64,000 nt of DNA. Source: Sordaria brevicollis. Lineage: Eukaryota; Ascomycota; Sordariomycetes; Sordariales; Sordariaceae. Made by a program: the position numbers and the translations under genes. The notes under the pieces are model-generated. The model worked only from the letters and a program-made list of their open reading frames with translations, made no database searches and was not told where the DNA came from. Positions 45,040 to 57,229 of the stretch are shown here, in pieces (the stretch's first letter is position 1; each line of letters opens with the position of its first letter). Location of the stretch: assembly GCA_033439795.1 (NCBI GenBank), contig JAUTDP010000007.1, forward strand, positions 1,426,001 through 1,490,000. Reading direction: 5' to 3'.

Positions 45040-48000
45040 TTCTATTAGAATATAGGGAAATTATATAAAAGAAGGAAATTACTATTCGAATAGGAAGAAA
45101 TTTATAATATCGTAGCGATTTAAAAGCTAAATAGAAATTTAAATAAAGATATTTATCGTTTATAGGGCGGTAAATATATTAGGGTAAATTATTTAAAAAA
45201 AGGGAAAGCGGTTATTTATATAAATAAGAAATAAAATTTTAAGGATTTAAATTTCTATATTAGAAAAGATTAGGCCTCTATAACGTTTAAGAATTTAAAG
45301 GAATTATTAACCGTTTATTCGATTTATTCCCTTATTAAAATATATAGAATATTAGAATACGAATAGGGGTTTCCTTTCTTCGAATTCTTCGAAGAAAAAC
45401 CTTTAATAAGATATTAAATTATAGCCGTCGGAAATTTTAATTTTTATTATCCCGATTAGGATTTAGAAAATAGGATTAGCCTAGGAATTGAGAAATTCCT
45501 TATATAGGTATAATAGTAATATATACGGTTTATTACCTTTAGAAGGGAATTGACCCGTATAAATAACGTAATATAGGAAGAGAGAAATAGAATAATCGAT
45601 TATATATAAATAATATTAAAAATCGAAATTGAATATTAGGGGGCGTAACGGTATAAATAAACCGGTTCGGACTATTATTTTTAAAAAATTTAAATCTATA
45701 TTAGAAAAAAGGTTAAGAAAGCGGAAATAGAAGAAAATTATAATTAGAATTTAATAAATATAAAAAAGGTACGAAAAGCGGCGTTATAATAGATTTCGGT
45801 CTTAACGAAGATTAATATAAAGGAGGAATTAGAATTTATATTTAATAAATTCGATAGAGAATTTATAAATATAATAGAGGAATTCGTCCTATATTGGAAG
45901 AAAAATTAAAAGAGAAGAGCGAAGTAATAAATATTAAAATATAAAATAGCGATGAAAAATGCGAAATAGAAGTGGTAGAAATAATATAGGGAAAGGATAT
46001 CTTCGAATTAAGTAAAATTTATAGAGGCATCGATAAAGAAAAGAAGGATTAATACGAAAATTTAATAAATAATATAGCGAAAAAGCGTCGAAAGGGTATT
46101 AAAGAATTTAAATAAATTTTAAACCTTCGAAAGATAGGCTTATACCCAAAGCTATTTATTAATAGACCCGCCTAAATTCCTAATTTTTAAATAATATAAA
46201 GGAATAGAAGAAATTAAAGACTATAGTGGTAAGGCGAATATTCTCGCTAAACGTTTTTTCCCGAAAGTAAATATTTTTATAGATTATTTACCTAATTAAA
46301 CCCTTCCCTTAAATACCGGCGACTCGTTATTTATTAACGAATTAATTATTAAGGAAAATATTTAAGAGGTTTTATTTTAAATAGTTTTAAATAAAATACC
46401 GGGCGTCGATTAATATTCGAATAAATTTTTAAAGATTTATAAAGAATTATTCCGAAAAGTTATAACCGCTTTCGTAATTGCGAATTTTCGTCTTAAATAT
46501 TTCCTATAGCGGTTTAAAAATATAAAAGTAATCGTTTTTAAAAAATTAAGAAAAACCGCTGTATAATAAAAATTAACCGATATATAAAGGTTAATTTTAT
46601 TATTAAATAACGTTAGGAAAATTTTCGAAACGTTCGTCGTTAAAAGATTTACTTAAATTATAAAAGAATTTAATTTTTTACTAAAGGGTTAAATAGGTAA
46701 TTAAGTAAATTATTCGACCGAATTTATTATCCGTATTATTACGGATGTTATATATACGGCTTAAAAATTCGGAATCGTTACGTTATTAATACTCTTTAAT
46801 TTTAAAAGTATATTTAATAGAATTAATTATAAATAGTTATTATATACCTTATAGGAAATGCGATTCTTATAATAAATTTTCGAATAAATAATGAATTTTA
46901 TTAATAAATGAAAAGGTTCCTTCTTTTTCGATAATAAAATATCCGCTCCCTATATTATAAAAGTTAGAATACCTTAAAGCTCCCCCTTTTCCTTAATTTT
47001 TTTTATTTTCTTTATTACCCTATTATATTATAAATTAATTATAATTAAAAATATAATTATAGTCGGCTTCGCCGACGATATTAATATCGTCGCTATAGTA
47101 AAAATTATTAAAGAGAATTATAAAATACTTTAAATAATATAGGAAATTTATTCCGAATAAATAAGGGAGAGAAGTATAAAATTCGAAACGAATAAAACGG
47201 AATTAATATATTTTACGCGAATGAAGGTATTAAGAACGGAAATTTTTTAATTTAAGGATATTATATTTCGACCGACGGAATTAATAAAATTCCTAAGCGT
47301 TTAATTAAACCGTAAATTCAATTATCGAACCTACGCGGAGGTTATTAAGAAAAAAATAAAGATTTAAACGAATATATTAACTTAATTAATTATAAAAATT
47401 TAAGGTTACTCCTTCGTTCGTACGAAGGAGATTTATATTAAATATATTTAAAATATAATTATATATAGAACTTTAGTTTTTTATTAATTAATAAAAATAT
47501 ATAGTAAACCCCGAAGGATAATAATTGGATTAATTAAATATTAAATTAAATATTTGAAAATTATCGTTAGGGTATATAAAATTATATTGGTACGGAATTT
47601 TAAAATGGAAATTTTTTACCTATTATTCGATTTCTATTTTAATAAACGGGTAAAGGTTTTCGAAAAGAGATTCGCCCGTATAGATTAAGTTAAATTCGTC
47701 CGAAGAATAGTAATTTAAATAATTAATTATATTTAAATAAAACGAATAAGAAATCGATTATTTATTAATAAATTAAAAAGTAATATTATTAAAATTAAAT
47801 AAGCGGAAGAATAGGTATTAACGGAGAACTTTATAATAATTATAATAGGATTACCTTCGGTAATAGGCGTACCCGCTTAACCGTTATAACCGCCGGAACC
47901 TTCAACCCTTAATCGAAAAGTATAGTTAAAGGACGCTACGAAAAAAGAATAAATATCGCATTATAATTATTAATTAATAATAGTAATAATTAAATTAGAT
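45040..48000 (+). pseudogene. LINE C ORF2 (endonuclease and reverse transcriptase)
   Basis: The endonuclease motif reads VGNFNFYYPD at 45427-45456 (GDFN with D to N). The reverse transcriptase catalytic box is intact as VGFADDINI at 47062-47088. The C-terminal part carries KRVKVFEKRFARI near 47640. I see no RNase H domain. Tad1-clade elements of filamentous fungi share this layout. Confidence 0.8.
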
Positions 48001-48539
48001 CGGTAATATAAATTTATAATTATTAATTTCGACCCGAAATTTAGCGATACTGTAATAAAATAATATATAATCGATTAAAAAAAAAAGAAATAAAAAAAAA
48101 ACCTAACCTTCGGAGGACGATAAAGATTATTATCTATTAACGAAAGTGAAAAATTCCCTCCTCGTCCAAACGAGAATAGAGGTAATCGGTTTTAGGGCTT
48201 TCCTTTTCTAAAAGAGAATCCCTAATATCGATACCCCTATTTACTCGTACGGATTAGAACGGGAAACGTTTTATTATATTATATTCGAATATTTTTAAAT
48301 AATAAATATATAATTCGTAATAACTAATTAGCCGTAAACGTAAAAATAATTTTAAATTTATTTAGATAATAGAATTAAAATTAAAAGAATCCTATTATAA
48401 ATATTTCGATTAAGATAATTAAATAAATACCGTTTAATAATCGAATTAGAAGAAAAGCGGCGAAATAAATTCGCTTACTATTTTTAATTTTCTTTTCTTC
48501 TTTTTCTTTTATTTTTATTTACTAATACGCTAAAACGAA

Positions 48540-49330
48540 AATAGGGGAGGATTTCTATTTAATTAAGAATTTATCGGGCCGCGAAAACGACGACCTATTT
48601 AATTATTACTTTTTTTTATAATTAATTAAAGCCTTTAATATTTTATTATTATCGGCGAATAAACGGTTTTATTTATCGAATTAATAAGTATACTAATATA
48701 TAATATTAATTACGAATTAATATTAAGCGAACTAATTATTATTAATAGGAATGGGATTAATAAAATAAATAACCGGCGAATTAATTTCTATTAGGGAATT
48801 ATTATAAGAAGGTATATAAATATTATTATTATTCGGAAGAATTTTACCGCTACCGCTACGAAGTAAATTATTATTACCGTTACGAAGTAAATTATTATTA
48901 TTACTATAGGGGATATTATTTAAAAAAATATAACCGTTAATTAAATTATTTTTATTAAAAAGGAAAAATTCGTAATAGCTTTTTTAAAAATAATCGTTAA
49001 CCGATTACTTTTTATAGCGAATAAATTACTTTAAAATACCGGTAAAACCGTCGTTAATAAGGCGAAAGCGAATTACGCCGGTAAACTCCTTAATAATAAT
49101 ACGGAAGCGGATAAAATAATTATAAAATTCGCTATTAATTAGGTCTTTATTAATAACCTTCTTTTAAAAAATATTATAAAAATTATAAAAACCGTAAAAT
49201 ATATCGACTATATAATATAAAACTATTAAAATATATTAAATAATTTAATTAAATTTATTTAAAAACGAATTAAAATAGGAAATATTAATAATATAAAAGA
49301 TAATAATTTATTCGGGTAATTAGGGATATA
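48540..49330 (+). pseudogene. LINE C ORF3 (additional downstream ORF)
   Basis: A coherent frame lies downstream of ORF2. It includes an Ala/Thr-rich linker (RIP-degraded to Ile/Asn, about 48790-48920) and a helical part corresponding to NKAKANCASKLLND-like sequence (about 49055-49095). A less-mutated version is in LINE B and E. Function unknown. Confidence 0.5.
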
Positions 49331-50225
49331 ATAAATCGATTTAACGACGGCTTTTATATAAATATTATAACCCGGAACGGTTAAAAAAGAAAAAAAAGCC
49401 TTAATTAATTAAAAAGTATAAGCGAAATATAGGGGAATACGAATATAATTTCGGAAAGGTTAATATAAAAATAAAATATAACGGAGGGAGGATTTACCCT
49501 TTTTTTAATATATAAAAGAATTTATTATTAATAAAGCGTTTAATAATATATTCGAAATTAATTTTAATATCGGTATTAACTATATTAAATATAAAAGTCG
49601 GCGAAAGAGGGCGAAAGGGAAACGAATTTTCGCTTTTATTTTCGTCGGAGGTTTTTATTATTTTATAGAACGCTTTAACGTATTTTTAACGGAGAATAAT
49701 TATTTCGAATTAATTATTATTATTAAAGGAAAAAAAAGCTTAAAAAAACCCAGAAGGATAAAGGATTTTTATATTTAAAGGAAGGAAATCTTTATATTAA
49801 TATAAATTATAATAGAAATATAACCGTTATAAAGGGGAGGAAGAGGATAGAAGGAATAAAGGAAAATTTAACGGTTAAAAAGTTTAATAGTAGTTAGAAA
49901 GGTAAACGAGCGGGGGAGCGGAAAACGGAAGGTAATAGTAAATAAAAGGACGGGACGGCGGATTAGGAAGGTAGAACAATTTAATATTTTTATATAACGG
50001 TAAATAGAAGGGATAAGACGGATATTAATCGCGTTGGCGGTGGGTGTATATTACGATCGTAGAACGCCGAAGAAGCGGCGCGGATAAGTCCGCGCCGAGA
50101 AATATAATCGGGGTTTTTATCCGGGGCGTTTAACGCCTACGGTTTTATCCTACGGGGAATCGGAGATAAACCCTATACTATATTGGCGCTATAGATTTAG
50201 CTAGGGAATAAGAATCTTACTTACT
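49331..50225 (+). other. LINE C 3' end region
   Basis: A shared terminal region of about 0.9 kb is present in C, E and F and as the truncated insertions B and B2. The best-preserved part is the last 170 bp (GAACGCCGAAGAAGCGGCGC, then TATAGATTTAGCTAGGGAAT). The GCCGAAGAAGCGGC segment can form a short hairpin. This is the likely recognition site for the element's own reverse transcriptase. Confidence 0.6.
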
Positions 50226-52913
50226 TATTCTTCAAACGAACCTAATTTAATTTATATAGGCGAATTTCTCTTCGAAAACCTTTACCCATTTATTAAAATA
50301 GAAATCGAATAATAAATAAAAAATTTCCGTTTTAAAGTTTTATATTAGCGTAATTTTATACGCCCCGGCGACGATTCTTAAATATTTAATTTAGTACTTA
50401 ACTAGTCCAATTATTATCCTTCGAAATTTATTATATATTTCTATTAATTAATAGAAAATTAAAACTTTATATATAATTACGCTTCGAATATATTTAATAT
50501 AAATCTCCTTCGCGCGAACGAAGGAATAATTCTAAATCTTTATAGCTAAATAGGTTAATATATTCGTTTAAATTTTTATTTTATTCTTAATAACTTCTAT
50601 ATAAATTCGATAATTAAATTTATAATCTAATTAAACGCTTAGGAATTTTATCGATTTTATCGGTCGAAATATAATATCTTTAAATTAAAGAATTTTCGTT
50701 TTTAATACCTTCGTCCGTGTAAAATATATTAATTCTATTTTATTCGCTTCGAATTTTATATTTCTCTCCCTTACTTATTTAGAATAAATTTCCTATACCG
50801 TTTAAAGTATTTTATAATTCTCTTTAATAATTTTCACTATAGCAATAATATTAATATTATCGATAAAGCCAACCGTAATTATATTTTTAATTATAATTAA
50901 TTTATAATATAATAAAATAATAAAAAGGATAAAAAGAATTAAAGAAAAAGGGGAGCTTTAGGGTATTCCGGTTTCTATAATATAGGGAGCGGATATTTCG
51001 TTATTAAAGAAGAGGGAACCTCTTCGTCCGTTAATAAAATTCGCTATTTATTCGAAAATTTATTATAAGAATTATATTTCCTATAGGGTATATAATAATT
51101 ATTTATAATTAATTTTATCGAATACGTTTTTAAAATTAAAGAATATTAACGACGTAATAATTCCGAATTTTTAAACCGTATATATAATATCCGTAATAAT
51201 ATAGATAATAAATTCGGTTGAATAATTTACCCAATTATTTATTTAACCTTTTAATAAAAAATTAAATTCTTCCGCAGTTTAAATAAATTTTTTAATAATA
51301 AATACTTCGAAAATTTTCTTAACGTTATTTAATAATAAAATTAGCCTCTACACACCGGCTAATTTTTATTATACGGCGGTTTTTCTTAACTTTTTAAAAA
51401 CAATTACTTTCGTATTTTTAAACCGTTATAAGAAATACCTAAAACGAAAGCTCGTAGCCGCAAAAGCGGCTATAATTTTTTAGAATAATTCTTTATAAAT
51501 TTTTAAAAATTTATTTAAATATTAATCGACGCCTAATACTTTATTCGGAATTATCCGAAATAAAACTTCCTAAATATCCTCCTTAATAATTAATTCGTTA
51601 ATAAATAATAAATCGCCAATATTTAAGGGAAAGGTTTAATTAAATAAATAATCCGTAAGGATATTTACTTTCGGGAAGAAATATTCGGCAAAAATATTCG
51701 CTTTATTATTATAATCTTCAATTTCTTTTATTCCTTTATATTATTTAAGAATTGGGAATTTAAATAGGTCTATTAATAAATAATTTCGGGTATAAATTTA
51801 TTTTTCGAAGGTTTAAAATTTATTTAAATTCTTTAACGCCCTTTTAACGCCTTTTCGCTATATCGTTTATTAAACTTTTATATTAATCCTTTTTTTTTTT
51901 ATTAATACCTTTACGAATTTTATTTAATTCGAAAATATTTTTTCTTTATATTATTTTTATTATTTCCATTTTGTATTTTTCGTCGCTATTTTATATTTTA
52001 GCGTTTATTACTTCGCTCTTTTCCTTCGACCTTTTTTCTAATACAAAACGAATTCCTCTATTATATTTATAAATTCTTTATTGAATTTATTAAATATAAA
52101 TTTTAATTCCTTTTTTATATCGATTTTCGCCGGGATTAAAATCCGTTATAATACCGCCTTTCGTACCTTTTCCGTATTTATTAAATTCTAACTATAATTT
52201 TCTTCTATTTCCGCTTTTTTAACCTTTTTTTTAATATAAATTTAAATTTCCTATAAATAATAATCCGAACCGGTTTATTTATACTATTACGCCCTTTAAT
52301 ATTCGGTTTTAATTCCTAATATTATTTATATATAATCGATTATTCTATTTCTCTCTTCCCGTATTACGTTATTTATATAAATCGGCTCCCCTTTAAAAAT
52401 AATAAACTATATACGTTATTATTATATTTATATAAGAAATTTTTTAACTTTTAGGCTAATCCTATTCTTTAAATCCCAGTTAGGATAATAAAGGTTAAAA
52501 TCTCCGACGGTTATAATTTAATATCTTATTAGGGGTTTTTCTTTAAAGAATTCGAAAAGGGGAGACCTTTATTCGTATTCCAATATTTTATATATTTTAA
52601 TAAAGGAATAAATCGAATAAATAATTTATAATTCCTTTAAATTCTTAAACGTTATAGAGGCCTAATTTTTTCTAATATAGAAATTTAAATCTTTAAAATT
52701 CTATTTTTTATTTACGTAAATAACCGCCCTCTCCTTTTTTAAATAATTTACCCTAATATATTTATTACTTTATAGACGATAAATATCTTCGTTTAAATTT
52801 TTACCCGGCTTTTAAATCGTTATAATATTATAAATCTCCTTTTATTCGAATAATAATTTCTTTCTTTCGTATAATTTCCTTATATTTTAATAAAATATTT
52901 TTAATTAAATTAT

Positions 52914-54615
52914 TAATTATTTTATAAGGGAATATTTTTTAACCCTACGGGCAAAATAAGAGTAGGAGTTTTTTCCTTTTAAGTAACCGGTTTAATAGCG
53001 GCGATTAAACCGGTATTATTCCGAATATTCGAATTTTAAAAATTCGTAAATATATTTATTAAATTTTTAATTATTAATTTCGGTCTAATAAAAGGCCTAT
53101 TAATTTATTTACGGGTATAATTTCTATTTCTACTTTTAAATTCCTTTTTATAAATAATAATAGTACGGGTAGTAAAGGGGGTATTAAAGAAATTAATATC
53201 TTTATCGTCTTTTACCGCCGTTAATTTTAATATAATATTTTTTTTAAAGTCTTTTTAGTACGTAAATAAATATAACCTTTTAACGTATTTTACGGTAGCC
53301 TTCGTAATAATTTTCTTAAAAATAGAATATATTTTCTTTTCGAAGGCGTAATATTTATATTTTCTATATAGAGCGTAGAAAATTAGCAATTTATCCTCGT
53401 TAAATAGGTAATTCACTTCTTTAAAGCGGTTTTTATTATATTTATTTTTACTATAGCGTTTATAAACGTTAACGTTATAATAGAATTTCTTTAAATATTT
53501 TACGCCCTAATAAATAAAATATTATTAAATATTAGCCGAAGAGGTAAATTGTTTATAAATATATACGCCGCTTTTTTAGAGGAGGAATCCTTTATAAAGA
53601 GTTTCGGTTATTTTTATAATTATAATTTCTATTATAAAGAGTCTTTTATTTTCGTTAATTCTCTTTTTTTATAGACGTATTTTAATAATAAAAGTAATTA
53701 GGTTCGTTTATTATATTTTATAAATAATATCCTCTATCCTTATATATTCGGCGATATTCGTTTAAAGGAACCCTTTAGCGATTAATATAATAATATTTAA
53801 AAATACGAACGCTTTTTCGCTAAAGACCTTCTTAACCTAAATTTAATATTATTAATATTATTCGTATATAACGTTATCGAATATAATTTTATAATTTCTA
53901 ATTATAAATAATTTTATAATAATTTATATAATATTAAAGGTATTAATCCTTAAATTATAAAATATCTTTTCGATTTGGGTTTTAATTTCTTTATTCGTCC
54001 GCTTCGAATATTAAATATTAATTATAATATTTCGGATAAAGAAAATACAATCGTAATTAATAAAGAATATTTTTAAGGGGGGGTAATAATTATAATATAT
54101 TAAAAAATAAACCTAATTTTAAAAAAAACGTCCTTTATAATTCCGGCCTATATTTTCGGCGCTTCTTTAATATTTTTTTATAATTTTTATAGGATCGTCT
54201 TCTTTAAATTATTAAAATCCTTTTTAATAATAATTTAATTGTTATTAACTTTATTAATTTCGGGGTATATTACTTTATTTTTTTTCGCGAAGATTTTCGT
54301 ATATTCGTTAAATAATTTACGAATTTAATTATAATCTTCGAGCGAAACGGCGTCGTAGTCCGAAGATTTATTTACTTTAACGATAAATTTCTTTATAATT
54401 TTATTATCCTCCTACGTTTTTTTTAAAATCTTCGTAGCGCGCGCTATATTAAGGTCGTTATAAATTAAAAGTTTTGCGAACGGGTTATAAACGCTATTTT
54501 CGAATTTATAATTACCGTTATTAATTATTATTAGTAGTAATAATATATTATTATCGCTATATTCGTCGTAGGATATTATAAAGGACGTAAAAGACCCTTT
54601 TAAGTCGATTCCCAT
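52914..54615 (-). pseudogene. LINE F ORF1 (gag-like)
   Basis: The ATG at 54615 is kept and 67 codons are open (down to 54412), beginning MGIDLKGSFTSFIISYDEYS. This is the only stretch in the window where an open frame of this size is a genuine gene remnant. It matches ORF1 of copy A (10326). Downstream the frame is full of RIP stops, and the zinc-knuckle Cys codons near 53440-53470 have become Tyr. Confidence 0.65.
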
Positions 54616-54696
54616 TATCGGTTTTCGTTTTAGAGCGCTCCTCGATTAGAAATCGGCGTTTCCGGTTCTAAAGCAGTTTTTTTTAAATAATAGGTC

Positions 54697-54998
54697 GGTA
54701 AAAAACGATAGGGATATTAATTTCCTTAATATTCCCCCTATTATTTATATTATTATTTTTTATAAAAGGGAATTTAAAAGTAAAAATAAAGGCTGTACCC
54801 GTAAACGGATTAGTGGGCCTTTTATTAAATTAAAATTAATAATTAAAAGCCCGATAAATATATTTATAAATTCTTAAAATTTAGGTATTCGGAATGGCGC
54901 CGGTTTAATTACCGCCGTTAAACCGGTTATTTAAAAAGAAAAAACCTTTATTCTTATTCCGCCCTCGGGGTTAAAAAATATTCCCTTATAAAATAATT
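54697..54998 (+). pseudogene. LINE G ORF1, C-terminal remnant
   Basis: Corresponds to the last 100 codons of ORF1 (DINFLN-like start, then KPVIQKEK-like end). RIP stops throughout. Confidence 0.5.
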
Positions 54999-55510
54999 AA
55001 TAATCCGATTAAAAATATTCTATTAAAATATAAAGAAATTATATAAGAGAGGGAAATTATTATTCGAGTAAAAGGAGATTTATAATATTATAATAATTTA
55101 AAAGCCGGGTAGGAATTTAAACGAGGATATTTATCGTTTATAAGGCGGTAAATATATTAGGGTAAATTATTTAAAAAAGAGGAAGGCGGTTATTTATATA
55201 AATAAAAGATAGAACCTTAAAGATTTAAACTTTTACGTTAAAAAAAATTAAATTTTTATAACGTTTAAAAATTTAAAGGAATTATTAACCGTTTATTTAA
55301 TTTATTCCCCTATTAAAATGTATAGAATACCGGAATATAAATAAAAGTTTCCCCTTTTCGAATTCTTTGAAAAAAAACCCTTAGTAAAATATTAAATTAT
55401 AATTATTAAAAATTTTAATTTCTATTATCCTAATTAATATTTATAAGAATTGCTTTAGAATTGGAAACGCCGATTTTTAGTCGAGGAGCGCTCCAAAACG
55501 AAAACCGATA

Positions 55511-57210
55511 ACGGGAATCGACTCAGGAAGGTCTTTTACGTCCCTTACAATATCCCGTAACGAATATAGCGACGACGATATATCGTTACTACCGATGGCG
55601 ATTGATAGCGGTAACCGTAAATTCGAAAATAGCGTCCATAACCCGTTCGTAGGATTTTTAATTTATAACGACCTTAACGCAGCGCGCGCCGCGAAAATTT
55701 CGGAAAAAACGTAAGAGGATAACAAAATTATAAAGAAATTTATTATTAAAGTAAATAAATTTTCGGATTATAATATTATTTCGTTCGAAGATTACAATTA
55801 AATTTGTAAATTATTTAACGAATATACGAAAATCTTTATAAAGAAAAATAGAATAACGTACCCCGAGGTTAGTAAAATTAATAACGATTAAATTATTATT
55901 AAGAAGGATTTCGACGATTTAAAAAAGATAATCCTATAAGAATTATAGAAGAATATTAAAGAAGTATTAAAAATATAGGCCGGAATTGTAAAGGACGTTC
56001 TTCCTAAGATTAGGTTTATTCCCTAATATATTATAATTATTACCCCCCCCCGAAAATAATCCCTATTAATTACGACCGTACCTTCTTTATTTGAAGTATT
56101 ATAATTAATATTTAATATTCGAAGTAAACGAACGAAAAAATTAAAATTTAAATCGAAAAGATATTTTATAACCTAAAAACTAGTACCCCTAATATCGTAC
56201 GAACTACTACGAAATTATTTACGACCGGAAATTATAAAATTATATTCGATAATACTATATACGAATAATATTAGTAATATTAAATTTAGGTTAAGAAAAT
56301 CTTTAGCGAAAAAACGTTCGTATCTTTAAATACTATTATATTAATCGCTAAAAAGTTCCTTTAAGCGAATATCGCCGAATATATAAAAATAAAAGATATT
56401 ATTTATAAAATATAGTAGGCGAATTTAACCGCTTTTATTATTAAAATATATTTATAGAAGAAGAGAATTAGCGAGGATAAGGGTCTCTTTATAATAGAAA
56501 TTATAATTATAAAAATAACCGAAATTTTCCGTAAAGGATTCCTCTTTTAAGAAAGCGGCGCGTATATTTATAAATTATTTACCTCTTCGGCTAATATTTA
56601 ATAATATTTTATTTATTAGGGTATAAAATATTTAAAGAAATTTTATTATAATATTAACGTTTATAAATATTATAGTAAGGATAAATATAGTAGGGACCGC
56701 TTTAAAAAAGCGAATTGCCCGTTTAACGAGGATAAATCGCTAATTTTCTACGTTCCGTATAGAAAGTACGGGTATTACGTTTTCGAAAAGAAGGTATACC
56801 TTATTTTTAAAAAAGTTATTACGAAGGCTACCGTAAAATACGCCGAAAAGCTACGTTTATTTATATATTAAAAAGATTTTAAAAAAAATATTATATTAAA
56901 ACCGGCGGCGGTAAAGGATAATAAGGATATCGATTTCTTTAATGCCCCCCCTACCGTTTATATTATTATTACCTATAAAAGGGAATTTAAAAGCGGAAAT
57001 AGAGGTTATACCCGTAAACGGATTAATAAGCCTTTTATTAAACCGAAATTAATAATTAAAGGCCTAATAAATACGTTTACGAATTTTTAAGGTTTGGGTA
57101 TTTAAAATAGCGCTAGCTTAATCGCCGCTATTAAACCGGTTATTTAGAAGGAAAAAATTCCCACTCCTATTCTATTTACGGGGCTAAAAAATACTCCTTT
57201 ATAAAATAAT
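55511..57210 (+). pseudogene. LINE E ORF1 (gag-like)
   Basis: Same layout as copy C. The initiation codon reads ACG. The zinc-knuckle region near 56660-56710 keeps GTTTATAAATATTATAGTAA, with Cys and His codons turned to Tyr, and one TGC remains near 56717. Confidence 0.55.
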
Positions 57211-57229
57211 TAATAATTTAATTAAAAAT

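Larger units (their letters stand above)
43228..50225 (+). mobile_element. LINE copy C, full length, inserted in LINE F
   Basis: 6998 bp flanked by the 15-bp duplication TATTCTTYAAACGAA (43213-43227, 50226-50240). The 5' end has 25 extra bases (43228-43252) before the family start AGAACTGCTTTGG. They match an internal part of the same LINE (about 49318-49343). The element encodes ORF1, ORF2 and a downstream ORF3 and ends with a conserved 3' region (TTTTTATCCGGGGCG ... GGGAATAAGAATCTTAC). All frames carry RIP stops. Confidence 0.93.
42930..52894 (-). pseudogene. LINE F ORF2, split by LINE C
   Basis: The 5' part (endonuclease and reverse transcriptase) occupies 50241-52894 and the last portion 42930-43227. 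The FADD box region lies near 50870, where the sequence reads as a RIP-altered relative of VGFADDINI. The two halves are joined by the 15-bp duplication TATTCTTYAAACGAA. Non-functional because of RIP stops and the insertion. Confidence 0.6.
20517..54685 (-). mobile_element. LINE copy F, full length, reverse orientation, hosting two large insertions
   Basis: Its 3' end AAGTAAGATTCTTATTCCC is at 20517 and its 5' end, the reverse complement of AACTGCTTTAGAACCGG, is near 54680. It is split by the chromovirus (20981-41162, target duplication CTATY) and by LINE C (43228-50225, 15-bp duplication). After subtracting both and one copy of each duplication, about 6968 bp remains. That agrees with copies C and E and independently confirms the reconstruction. 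I found no clear target duplication around F itself. Its 5' end abuts LINE G. Confidence 0.88.

Noticed and set aside
47640..48000. RNase H domain after the LINE reverse transcriptase
   Set aside because: I looked for the usual DG(S/T) and acidic motifs after the RT and found none. The region reads instead as a basic C-terminal segment.
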